Assembly (NCBI GenBank): GCA_020025425.1
Contig: JAHHSD010000020.1
Coordinates: forward strand, 1 to 30,710
Direction of reading: 5' to 3'
DNA from: Oscillospiraceae bacterium
Lineage (GTDB): Bacteria; Bacillota; Clostridia; Oscillospirales; Oscillospiraceae
Length of the DNA: 30,710 nt
The position numbers were made by a program, and so were the translations under genes. Under the pieces are notes generated by a model, which saw nothing but the letters and a program-made list of their open reading frames with translations, ran no database searches and was not told the DNA's origin. Below are positions 13,649 through 20,869 of this stretch, in pieces (position 1 is the first letter of the stretch; each line of letters opens with the position of its first letter).

Positions 13649-15520
13649 CTATTCCGCCGAGGGGACGATCTCCGTTTCCCGGTAGTACTGGGCGCCCAGG
13701 AAGCTGCGCAGGAACTGGGTCTGCTGGGCAGGCAGGGCGTCGGTGAGCTGTCCGTCCTGAAGAAAGAGAGAGCGGACATGGACGAGGGGGGAGATCTCAC
13801 GCATCTCACGGCTGAGCTGCATGAAGCCGGGGCCCTCCCAGCCCAGGAGATCAAAGAGCCTGGGCATGAGGAAGCAGGGGGAGAAATCCCCGCCGGGGCC
13901 GGTAAAGTCCTGGTCCAGCAGGTCCTTGGCGGCGGAGTTGGCCCAGATCACATAGGGGGTGCTGTAATAGCCGTGCATGCCGCTCAGGGTGCTCAGGTCG
14001 AAGTCGGCCCCAATCTCATGGTAGACCGAGTCGCCGTTGCCCAGCCAGGGCTTGTGGTCCCCGAAAAACACCAGGACGGTGGGCTTGTCCCGCTTCTCCA
14101 GCTCCTGGGCCAGACGGACCATGTGGCTGATGGTGTCGGAGATGCCGGAGAGGTAGGTGTTCAAAATGTCGCAGCTTTCCACGCTCAGGCCGGTCTCCGC
14201 CGGGGTGAGGAACACCTGGCCGCCGCCCCCGTAGGGGCCGTGGTTCTGGTAGCTGACGGAGAAGGAGAACAGGTCCTGCTCCGGTCCGTACTCGTTCAGC
14301 TCGCTGAGCAGCTTGTCCACCAAAATCCCGTCGGAGCGGATCACCGCCGTCACCGGGTCCACCAGCTCGCCGAAATAGTCCTCAGTAAAGAGACTGTTCT
14401 GAAAGCCCAGGTACTCGTTTACATTGCGGCGGTTGTAGAACCAGCTGTGGCCCGGGTGGTGGAAGATGGTGTCGTAGCCCTGGCGGCGGAGATACCAGAC
14501 GTAGGAGTCGGTGGGGGAGCGGAACTCGTCGTGCTGGGTGTAGCCGGTGAGGAAGCCCCACTCGCTGTCCACCGTGCCGCCGGCGAAAATATTGGTCAGC
14601 AGGTCGCCGTGGATGGACTGCTGCTCCAGCTGGTGGAGGGGGGCGTAGATGGACTGCACCTGGGGGTACTGGGCCAGCTCAGGGAAGTCGGTCAGGTCGC
14701 AGAAGGCCTCCAGCATGACGCCCACCACGTCCACCCAGCGGTCCTGGGGGATGTCCGAGTCCCGGTATTCCTCCAGAAGGGCCTGGGCCTCCCCCTTGTT
14801 GTAGCCCTGAGGGGGCTTGGGGACCAGGTCCTGCAAGCTGTACAGGAAGGGATAGAGGACGCCCTTGGAGGCGTAGACCTCCACGTCGGACCAGGGGTTG
14901 ATGTACTCCGTGTTGGCGGTCCGGTTGTAGACGGCCGGGCTGCGGTACAGCAGGACGTAGGACACTCCGGCCAGAACCACACAGACCAGGGAGCCCCACA
15001 GCCGGACCTTACGGCCGCGCAGGCCCCGGGGGAGCAGGAGAATGGCAGCCAGCAGGCCCAGCAGGAAGCAGAGGATAGTCAGCTTCACCGGCCCGGTAAT
15101 TTCCAGGGTGTACCGGCCCATGATGCCGCCGGCCTCCGTGACCAGCTTCAGATCCACCCCCAGCAGGGGATCGCCCCGGAGCTGGATCTTGTAGTAGTTG
15201 ACCAGAGCCAGGCCCACACAGGGGAGAAAGCTGCCCAGATAGCCCGCCCAGGCCCGGCCGGTCATCAGGTAAAAGAGCCAGCACAGCAGAACGGGGGGAA
15301 GCAGGCTCAGACCCAGCAGAACCGGGTTTTTGAAATAGGAACCGAACAGGGCGGCGGCGGGCAGCTTGGAGCAGGCTGCCGCCCCCAGCATCAGGGTCAG
15401 GATGCCCACGCACAGCCCCAGTCCGGTGACGCCGATCCCCAGCCAGATCTGGTGGGCGCGGCGGCTTTCCTCCCTGGAGCCGGGCGGGAAAAACAGGATC
15501 TCTTCCAGATGATGGAACAT
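13649..15520 (-). CDS. LtaS-like sulfatase-fold membrane enzyme (lipoteichoic acid synthase family)
   Basis: A 623-aa protein with five N-terminal membrane segments (between about 25 and 192) and a large extracellular sulfatase-fold domain. Catalytic features of the LtaS family are present: Glu271 in VVGVMLEAF, the nucleophile Thr316 in FAGGTVDSEWGFLTG, FSVSYQNHGPY, and the metal-binding VFFGDHKPWLG (Asp488, His489). LtaS enzymes polymerise glycerol-phosphate from phosphatidylglycerol onto lipoteichoic acid; related members transfer phospho-alcohols to other glycans, so the exact product is uncertain. Start: ATG 15520, with GGAGG seven bases upstream; a start at 15580 is unlikely because it lies upstream of the -10 element. 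Monocistronic. Confidence 0.88.
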   Translation of the reverse strand: MFHHLEEILFFPPGSREESRRAHQIWLGIGVTGLGLCVGILTLMLGAAACSKLPAAALFGSYFKNPVLLGLSLLPPVLLCWLFYLMTGRAWAGYLGSFLPCVGLALVNYYKIQLRGDPLLGVDLKLVTEAGGIMGRYTLEITGPVKLTILCFLLGLLAAILLLPRGLRGRKVRLWGSLVCVVLAGVSYVLLYRSPAVYNRTANTEYINPWSDVEVYASKGVLYPFLYSLQDLVPKPPQGYNKGEAQALLEEYRDSDIPQDRWVDVVGVMLEAFCDLTDFPELAQYPQVQSIYAPLHQLEQQSIHGDLLTNIFAGGTVDSEWGFLTGYTQHDEFRSPTDSYVWYLRRQGYDTIFHHPGHSWFYNRRNVNEYLGFQNSLFTEDYFGELVDPVTAVIRSDGILVDKLLSELNEYGPEQDLFSFSVSYQNHGPYGGGGQVFLTPAETGLSVESCDILNTYLSGISDTISHMVRLAQELEKRDKPTVLVFFGDHKPWLGNGDSVYHEIGADFDLSTLSGMHGYYSTPYVIWANSAAKDLLDQDFTGPGGDFSPCFLMPRLFDLLGWEGPGFMQLSREMREISPLVHVRSLFLQDGQLTDALPAQQTQFLRSFLGAQYYRETEIVPSAE

Positions 15521-15559
15521 CTTTTTGCCTCCAAATGTTGAAAAATATCTGATTTTGAG

Positions 15560-15568
15560 AGTATAGCA
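15560..15568 (-). promoter_or_regulatory. extended -10 promoter of the LtaS-like gene
   Basis: TGCTATACT on the minus strand, an extended -10 element. No good -35 is seen at 16-18 nt. Confidence 0.5.
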
Positions 15569-15580
15569 CGTTTTTGACAA

Positions 15581-15619
15581 AAAGAAAAGGGCCCTGTCTC
15601 GATCCTCGAGACAGGGCCC
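15581..15619 (-). terminator. intrinsic terminator of the GAPDH gene
   Basis: A 13 bp stem (GGGCCCTGTCTCG with its complement, 15589-15619) and a 5 nt loop, followed by TTTTCTTT on the minus strand. Confidence 0.85.
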
Positions 15620-15641
15620 CCGGCAATCAGGAATAATCCGA

Positions 15642-16652
15642 TTACTTGTGGTCCACGCTGTACATGTGCTCGATCAGCTCCAGAACCTTGTTGGAGTAGC
15701 CGATCTCGTTGTCGTACCAGGACACGACCTTCACGAAGGTGTCGGTCAGAGCGATGCCGGCGTCGGCGTCGAAGATGGAGGTGCGGGTGTCGCCCAGGAA
15801 GTCGGAGGACACGACGGCCTCGTCGGTGTAACCCAGAACGCCCTTCAGCTCACCCTCGGAGGCGGCCTTCATGGCGGCGCAGATCTCCTCGTACTTGGCG
15901 GGCTTGGTCAGGTTGACGGTCAGGTCAACCACGGACACGTCCAGGGTGGGAACACGCATGGACATACCGGTCAGCTTGCCGTTCAGCTCGGGGATGACCT
16001 TGCCCACGGCCTTGGCGGCGCCGGTGGAGGAGGGGATGATGTTGCCGCAGGCAGCACGGCCGCCGCGCCAATCCTTCAGAGAAGGACCGTCAACGGTCTT
16101 CTGGGTGGCGGTGACGGAGTGGACGGTGGTCATCAGACCCTCGGAGATGCCGAAGTTATCGTGCAGGACCTTCGCGATAGGAGCCAGGCAGTTGGTGGTG
16201 CAGGAAGCGTTGGACACGAAGTTCATGTCGGAGGTGTACTTGTCCAGGTTGACGCCGCAGACGAACATGGGGGTGTCGTCCTTGGAGGGAGCGGACATAA
16301 CGACCTTCTTGGCACCGGCGTCCAGGTGGCCCTGGGACTTCTCCTTGGTCAGGAACAGGCCGGTGGACTCCACGACATACTCAGCGCCCAGCTTGCCCCA
16401 GGGCAGATCGGCGGGGTTGCGCTCGGCGGAGATGGGGATCTCCTTGCCGTTGACCACGATGGCGTTCTCGGTGTGACCGATCTCGGCATCGCAGCGGCCG
16501 TGCATGGTGTCATACTTCAGCATGTAGGCCAGATAGTCGGCAGGGCACAGGTCATTGATGCCAACGATCTCGATCTCGGGGTGGTTCAGGCTGGCACGGA
16601 AGACCATGCGGCCGATGCGGCCAAAGCCGTTAATTCCAACTTTGATGCTCAT
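15642..16652 (-). CDS. gap: glyceraldehyde-3-phosphate dehydrogenase, type I
   Basis: A 336-aa glycolytic enzyme converting glyceraldehyde-3-phosphate to 1,3-bisphosphoglycerate with NAD+. The Rossmann motif INGFGRIGRMVFRA opens the protein. Catalytic Cys151 lies in SNASCTTNCLAP, the activating His178 in TTVHSVTATQ, and the C-terminal SWYDNEIGYSNK is typical. Asp34 (GINDL) suggests NAD+ rather than NADP+. Start ATG with AAGGAG nine bases upstream. Codon choice is strongly biased (nearly all C- or G-ending preferred codons), as expected of a highly expressed gene. It is a single gene rather than part of a gap-pgk-tpi cluster. Confidence 0.98.
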   Translation of the reverse strand: MSIKVGINGFGRIGRMVFRASLNHPEIEIVGINDLCPADYLAYMLKYDTMHGRCDAEIGHTENAIVVNGKEIPISAERNPADLPWGKLGAEYVVESTGLFLTKEKSQGHLDAGAKKVVMSAPSKDDTPMFVCGVNLDKYTSDMNFVSNASCTTNCLAPIAKVLHDNFGISEGLMTTVHSVTATQKTVDGPSLKDWRGGRAACGNIIPSSTGAAKAVGKVIPELNGKLTGMSMRVPTLDVSVVDLTVNLTKPAKYEEICAAMKAASEGELKGVLGYTDEAVVSSDFLGDTRTSIFDADAGIALTDTFVKVVSWYDNEIGYSNKVLELIEHMYSVDHK

Positions 16653-16694
16653 AGTGAAAGTCTCCTTTTCAGTGTTTGTTACCAGGTCGCACCT

Positions 16695-16700
16695 ATTATA
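16695..16700 (-). promoter_or_regulatory. -10 element of the GAPDH promoter
   Basis: TATAAT on the minus strand in the context GGATATAATAGG, about 43 bp upstream of the start. No canonical -35 is found at 16-18 nt, which may indicate activator dependence or a non-consensus -35. The remaining 16701-16950 interval shows no gene. Confidence 0.5.
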
Positions 16701-16950
16701 TCCTGTTTCCTCTGATTTGGGTAGACCCTTTTTGCATAGAAATTGTAGAAAATTTTCGTGAACTTTACCCTATGAAAAGATCAACCTTTGCGGCGGGACC
16801 TGATTGTGGTGCTGAAACCGCGGAGCAGGAGGGCATAAGGGGAAAGAATCCGTAAATCATATTGAGGATGAGAGAATGGACAGACCAAATGACATTGTCC
16901 CAGATTCCGCCTGTTTTTGGTCGACTTCCGCAGGATTCGACGGATTTCCC

Positions 16951-16979
16951 TTGTTCTGCTTTTCCGTTTTTGCTATACT
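16951..16979 (+). promoter_or_regulatory. promoter of the histidine-kinase-like gene
   Basis: TTGTTC (16951-16956), 17 nt, TATACT (16974-16979), with an extended TGC before the -10. Confidence 0.7.
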
Positions 16980-16991
16980 AAGGACCATGAT

Positions 16992-17005
16992 GGATATCGA
17001 TATCC
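16992..17005. promoter_or_regulatory. 14 bp perfect palindrome in the early leader (possible operator)
   Basis: GGATATCGATATCC lies about 12 bases after the -10 element, where a repressor could block elongation. It occurs once in the window, so it may also be chance. Confidence 0.3.
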
Positions 17006-17041
17006 GTGTTGCTGGACAGAATATGGCCCAAGGAGGACACA

Positions 17042-18076
17042 ATGCAACAACATGTAAATTATTTGGAGCAGATCCCGCAGGCGGCGATTGAGCTGCGCGG
17101 CGGGGAGGTCTCCGCAGTCAATGCCGCGGCCCGCGCGCAGCTGCCCGAGTTGCTCCAGGGCTCTCCCATCCCTGATTTTCTGATTCAGGGCTTAGAACAG
17201 GAGGAGCGGTCGGGAAGATTTTCTCAGGGGGAACATACCTTTTTCTTTACCCGCGTTACCGCTGACGAGGGTGAACTGCTCCTGTTCCGCCCCACACAGG
17301 ACAGTGCCCTGACCGGACATCAGCTGGAGGGATTCTCCCGGCAGATGAGAGAACAGATGGGGAATCTGTTCAATCAGCTCCAGACCATACAAAATATAGA
17401 GGACCGCTATGCAGCCCAGAGCAACCGCAGCTTTCACCAGATTCTGCGGCTTGTGAACAATTTGGAATTTCTCAACATTCCGGATGTGGAGATGAAGAAT
17501 TTATTCCATCCGGTGACCATGGACCTGGCCGGCCTGTGCCGCCAGACGGTCCGCCAGACGGCCCCTATGCTGCGCAAGGCCGGCGTGGAGCTGCGCTTTG
17601 ACAGTGAATGCACCGGTCTGCTCATCCCCGGTGTCCCGGAGCTGTGCCAGCGCATGATGCTGGCAATGATCTCCAATGCGGCAAAGGCCTCGGCGGGGGG
17701 GACGGTGACGCTGGGACTGCGGTCCTGGCGGGGCCGGGCGGTGCTCACTGTGACAAACAGCCCGGATGCGCCCCAGGCGGACCTCTCCGCCCTGTTCAAC
17801 GGCCAGAAAAAGGACCAGATCCCCACACCGGACCAGGGAGCCGGCATGGGATTGGCGGTGGTCCAGCGGATCGTGGAGCTGCACGGCGGGACCATGCTGT
17901 CCGTCCAGCCCCCTCAGGGCAGTCTTACCTTTACCCTATTCCTGCCGGCGGGCATGGCCGGGACCGCTCTGTCCCTTGCCACCCCCGGACCGGAGACCGA
18001 CGCTGGCCTGTCCCCCTTCCTGGTGGAGCTGGCAGATGTACTCCCCACAGAGTTGTTTTCCCTTGAATCTGATTGA
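17042..18076 (+). CDS. histidine-kinase-like ATPase (soluble sensor)
   Basis: A 344-aa cytoplasmic protein. Residues 1-85 resemble a small PAS-like sensor domain, about 95-145 are a two-helix dimerisation-like region, and about 165-302 form a HATPase_c domain with an N-box (MISNAAKASAGGTV) and a G-box (DQGAGMGLAVVQRIVELHGG). In the first helix of the dimerisation region (RQMREQMGNLFNQLQTIQN) the usual phosphoacceptor His followed by Glu and Leu is absent; His132 in the second helix (RSFHQILRLVNNL) is not in the expected place. No response-regulator gene is adjacent. It may act as an ATP-dependent protein partner or a divergent kinase. Start ATG with GGAGG five bases upstream. Confidence 0.7.
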   Translation: MQQHVNYLEQIPQAAIELRGGEVSAVNAAARAQLPELLQGSPIPDFLIQGLEQEERSGRFSQGEHTFFFTRVTADEGELLLFRPTQDSALTGHQLEGFSRQMREQMGNLFNQLQTIQNIEDRYAAQSNRSFHQILRLVNNLEFLNIPDVEMKNLFHPVTMDLAGLCRQTVRQTAPMLRKAGVELRFDSECTGLLIPGVPELCQRMMLAMISNAAKASAGGTVTLGLRSWRGRAVLTVTNSPDAPQADLSALFNGQKKDQIPTPDQGAGMGLAVVQRIVELHGGTMLSVQPPQGSLTFTLFLPAGMAGTALSLATPGPETDAGLSPFLVELADVLPTELFSLESD

Positions 18077-18084
18077 ACAGTTGA

Positions 18085-18115
18085 TGCCGTCCCGCCTGGC
18101 CGGGGCGGCATTTTT
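18085..18115 (+). terminator. intrinsic terminator after the kinase-like gene
   Basis: A 10 bp stem (TGCCGTCCCG pairing with CGGGGCGGCA, one G-U) with a 6 nt loop and TTTTT. Confidence 0.8.
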
Positions 18116-18124
18116 GCCGGCCGA

Positions 18125-18153
18125 TTGACAATAGAGCCCCGTCCGGATATACT
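18125..18153 (+). promoter_or_regulatory. consensus sigma-A promoter for ylmH
   Basis: TTGACA (18125-18130), 17 nt, TATACT (18148-18153). Confidence 0.9.
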
Positions 18154-18177
18154 AAACACCATAAAAGGGGGAGTTAC

Positions 18178-18975
18178 GTGAAGAAAACCGAACTGCTGGA
18201 CCGCTGTGCCCGGTCCGGGGAGGAGCGGCTGCTGCTGGGCCGGGTGCTGGACCGTCTCACGGAGGCCCGGAACCGGTCCATTCCCGCTCACACCCAGTTC
18301 CTGTCCCCGGCCGAACAGGCCAGCACTGCCGATCTGCTTGCGGCCTGCGGCCACCCCCGCCACCTGATGTTCGGGGGCTACCCGGACGCCGAGCGGGCCG
18401 TGTGTCTCTTTCTGCCCGACTGGCAGGAGGACGAGGCCGCCCTGGAGGACCCGGAGGGCCCCGTAGCCGCCATTCGGGCTGAGTGGAGCGGAGGGGTGGA
18501 GCTGAGCCACCGGGATCTGCTGGGCTCCCTCATGGGGCTGGGCATCACCCGGGAAATGCTGGGTGATATCCTGGTGGGGGAGGGGAGTGCCCAGGTGCTG
18601 CTGCTCCGCTCCGCCCTGCCCATCCTGCTGTCCCAGTGGGACAGCGTCGGGCGGTGTAAGCTGAAGCTCCGGGAGATCCCCCTCAGCCAGCTGGAGGCCG
18701 CCCCGCCCCAGATCAAAACCATCCGGGATACCGTGGCCACCCTGCGGCTGGACGCCGTAGCCGCCTGCGGCTTCTCCACCTCCCGGTCCAAGGCCGCCGA
18801 GCTCATCAGCGCCGGGCGGATGTCTTTGAACCACCGGGAGTGCACCAAGTCCGACCGCATGGTGGCCCAGGGGGATGTGCTGTCCTGCCGGGGCCTTGGC
18901 AAGTGCGTGGTCAAAGAGGTGCTTGGGCAGTCCCGGAAGGGCCGCGTCATGCTGGTCATGGAGCGGTATATCTGA
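18178..18975 (+). CDS. ylmH: YlmH-type S4-domain RNA-binding protein
   Basis: A 265-aa RNA-binding protein. Residues 1-100 hold the N-terminal YlmH domain (RLTEARNRSIPAHTQFLSPAEQ, FGGYPDAERAVCLFLPD). A middle region has HRDLLGSLMGLGITREMLGDILV. A C-terminal S4 domain (about 190-245, AACGFSTSRSKAAELISAGRMSLNH) binds structured RNA. In Bacillus, YlmH associates with stalled large ribosomal subunits and lies near the division genes; here it is away from ftsZ/divIVA. Start GTG, with GGGGGAG upstream, directly after a strong promoter. A DUF896 gene follows after 28 bp. Confidence 0.9.
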   Translation: MKKTELLDRCARSGEERLLLGRVLDRLTEARNRSIPAHTQFLSPAEQASTADLLAACGHPRHLMFGGYPDAERAVCLFLPDWQEDEAALEDPEGPVAAIRAEWSGGVELSHRDLLGSLMGLGITREMLGDILVGEGSAQVLLLRSALPILLSQWDSVGRCKLKLREIPLSQLEAAPPQIKTIRDTVATLRLDAVAACGFSTSRSKAAELISAGRMSLNHRECTKSDRMVAQGDVLSCRGLGKCVVKEVLGQSRKGRVMLVMERYI

Positions 18976-19003
18976 GCGAAACCACCGAAAAGGAGGAAAC
19001 TGA

Positions 19004-19213
19004 ATGATTGACCAGAAAACGGTCGACCGGATCAATGAGCTGGCCCGCAAGGCCAAGACCCCCGAGGGCCTGACCGAGCAGGAGCGGGCGGAGCAGGCCG
19101 AGCTGCGGCAGGCCTATGTGGCGGCGGTCCGCGCCAATCTGACCGCCCAGCTGGACCACACCGTGATCCAGCGTCCCGACGGGAGCCGGCATCCTCTGAA
19201 GCGCCGGCCCTGA
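19004..19213 (+). CDS. DUF896 family small protein (YnzC-like)
   Basis: A 69-aa protein with the DUF896 signature INELARKAKTPEGLTEQERAEQAELRQAYVAAVRANL followed by QLD. It forms a helical hairpin and is soluble. In Bacillus subtilis, the relative YnzC is encoded in the SOS-regulated yneA operon; the molecular role is unknown. A strong site (AAAGGAGG) precedes the ATG. It is probably co-transcribed with ylmH. Confidence 0.92.
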   Translation: MIDQKTVDRINELARKAKTPEGLTEQERAEQAELRQAYVAAVRANLTAQLDHTVIQRPDGSRHPLKRRP

Positions 19214-19224
19214 GGGGCTGGCAG

Positions 19225-19296
19225 ATGCTGATTGATGAGGCGTCGGACAACCAGAGCAAGATTCGCCGCTTTTTCCACAAAATCCGTCATAAATAG
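19225..19296 (+). CDS. possible 23-aa basic peptide
   Basis: A tiny ORF (MLIDEASDNQ ... FFHKIRHK) starting 11 bp after the DUF896 stop, with GAGGGG seven bases upstream of its ATG. It is basic at the C-terminus. Its last codons touch the thiolase promoter. No family is recognised and it may be chance. Confidence 0.25.
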   Translation: MLIDEASDNQSKIRRFFHKIRHK

Positions 19297-19299
19297 TCG

Positions 19300-19327
19300 T
19301 TGATTTCCGTTTGAAGTTCGGTATAAT
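19300..19327 (+). promoter_or_regulatory. promoter of the thiolase gene
   Basis: TTGATT (19300-19305), 16 nt, TATAAT (19322-19327). The 130 nt leader contains two hairpins, GGGGCC/GGCCCC (19381-19395) and CCTTC/GAAGG (about 19408-19425). Confidence 0.75.
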
Positions 19328-19466
19328 GTAAGAGAAGAAATTTCGTATGTCTCCTATATCCTTCTCTGGCCGGGGCTAGAGGGGCCTGCGGCCCCCATTA
19401 ACCGGAGCCTTCCGCTGTCAGAAGGATCGCACATGAACAAAATATAAAATTGGAGGTCATTATCAC

Positions 19467-20726
19467 ATGAAAGAGCTCTACGTAGTTAACTGCTGCCGTA
19501 CCGCCGTGGGCGCGTTCGGCGGTTCCCTGAAGGACATCCCCGCTGTGGATCTGGGCGCCATCGTGGTGAAGGAAGCCATGAAGCGCGGCAACGTCAAGCC
19601 CGAGATGGTGGACGAGGTCATGTTCGGCTGCATCCTCACCGGCGGCCTGGGCCAGAACCCCGCCCGTCAGGTCAGCGTGAAGGCCGGCATCCCCTACTCC
19701 GTCCCCTCCTACACCGTGGGCATGGTCTGCGGCTCCGGCATGAAGTCCCTGATCGAGGCCGGCCGTGCCATCCTGTCCGGCGACGCCGATGTGGTCGTGG
19801 CCGGCGGCACCGAGAACATGTCCGCTGCTCCCTTCGCTCTGCCCGACGAGCGCTGGGGCGCCCGCATGGGCGACAAGAAGGTCGTGGACACCATGATCAA
19901 GGACGGCCTGTGGGATGCGTTCAACAACTACCACATGGGCACCACCGCTGAGAACATCTGCGACGTGTGGGGCATCACCCGCGAGGAGCTGGACGCCTTC
20001 GGCGCCGCCTCCCAGCAGAAGGCCGAGGCCGCTCAGAAGGCCGGCAAGTTCGTGGACGAGATCGTCCCCGTCATGGTCAAGAAGAAGAAGGAGATGGTGG
20101 AGTTCAAGGACGACGAGTTCCTGCGTCCCGGCACCACCGTCGAGAGCCTGGGCAAGCTGCGCGGCGCCTTCCCCGTGGGTCCCGAGGGCGTTGAGGACGA
20201 GATCGTCCACACCTTCGAGGTGACCGACGTCCACGAGGCCGACACCAAGAAGCACGTCCAGCGCGTCACCGCCGGCAATGCCTCCGGCATCAACGATGGC
20301 GCTGCCGCCATCATCCTGGCCTCCGGCGAGGCCGTTGAGAAGTACGGCCTGAAGCCCATGGCCAAGCTGGTCTCCTGGGGCCAGGGCGGCGTCGATCCCA
20401 AGATCATGGGTGTCGGCCCCATCCCCGCCTCCCGTCAGGCTATGGAGAAGGCCAACCTGACCATCGACGACATGGACCTGATCGAGGCCAACGAGGCTTT
20501 CGCCGCTCAGTCCATCGCTGTGGCCCGCGAGCTGCACTTTGATATGAGCAAGGTCAACGTCAACGGCGGCGCCATCTCCATCGGCCACCCCGTCGGCTGC
20601 TCCGGCGCCCGTATCATCGTCACCCTGCTGCACGAGATGCAGAAGCGCCCCGAGGCCAAGAAGGGCCTGGCCACTCTGTGCATCGGCGGCGGCCAGGGCG
20701 TTGCCACCATCTTCGAGAAGTGCTGA
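19467..20726 (+). CDS. acetyl-CoA C-acetyltransferase (thiolase) with an internal insertion
   Basis: A 419-aa thiolase condensing two acetyl-CoA to acetoacetyl-CoA, an early step of butyrate formation. Conserved parts include GLGQNPARQ, the acylated Cys in GMVCGSGMKS, ENMSAAPF, NEAFAAQS, the catalytic His in GHPVGCSGARI and the second catalytic Cys in CIGGGQG. Typical clostridial ThlA proteins have about 392 residues. The excess is a segment of about 31 residues at 236-266 (from PVGPEGVEDE to HEADTKKHVQR), replacing about five residues before VTAGNASG. Codon usage is strongly biased towards C-ending codons, as in highly expressed genes. ATG start with TTGGAGG upstream. Other butyrate genes are not adjacent. 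Confidence 0.95.
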   Translation: MKELYVVNCCRTAVGAFGGSLKDIPAVDLGAIVVKEAMKRGNVKPEMVDEVMFGCILTGGLGQNPARQVSVKAGIPYSVPSYTVGMVCGSGMKSLIEAGRAILSGDADVVVAGGTENMSAAPFALPDERWGARMGDKKVVDTMIKDGLWDAFNNYHMGTTAENICDVWGITREELDAFGAASQQKAEAAQKAGKFVDEIVPVMVKKKKEMVEFKDDEFLRPGTTVESLGKLRGAFPVGPEGVEDEIVHTFEVTDVHEADTKKHVQRVTAGNASGINDGAAAIILASGEAVEKYGLKPMAKLVSWGQGGVDPKIMGVGPIPASRQAMEKANLTIDDMDLIEANEAFAAQSIAVARELHFDMSKVNVNGGAISIGHPVGCSGARIIVTLLHEMQKRPEAKKGLATLCIGGGQGVATIFEKC

Positions 20727-20747
20727 TCCAAGCCTGTTAAGCTTCTT

Positions 20748-20783
20748 AAAAACGCGAGTCGGATATTCCGACTCGCGTTTTTT
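20748..20783 (+). terminator. intrinsic terminator of the thiolase gene
   Basis: A stem of about 14 bp (AACGCGAGTCGGA with its complement), a 3 nt loop and TTTTTT. Confidence 0.9.
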
Positions 20784-20806
20784 GGCTTATCCTGTCAGAC
20801 TGCCAC

Positions 20807-20835
20807 TTGTCAACCCGGATACAGTATGATAAAAT
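20807..20835 (+). promoter_or_regulatory. promoter of the unknown membrane protein gene
   Basis: TTGTCA (20807-20812), 17 nt, TAAAAT (20830-20835). It overlaps the longer reading frame, so translation must begin downstream at 20870. Confidence 0.7.
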
Positions 20836-20869
20836 TTTACAAATCTCATATGAGAGAGGAAGGGATGAC

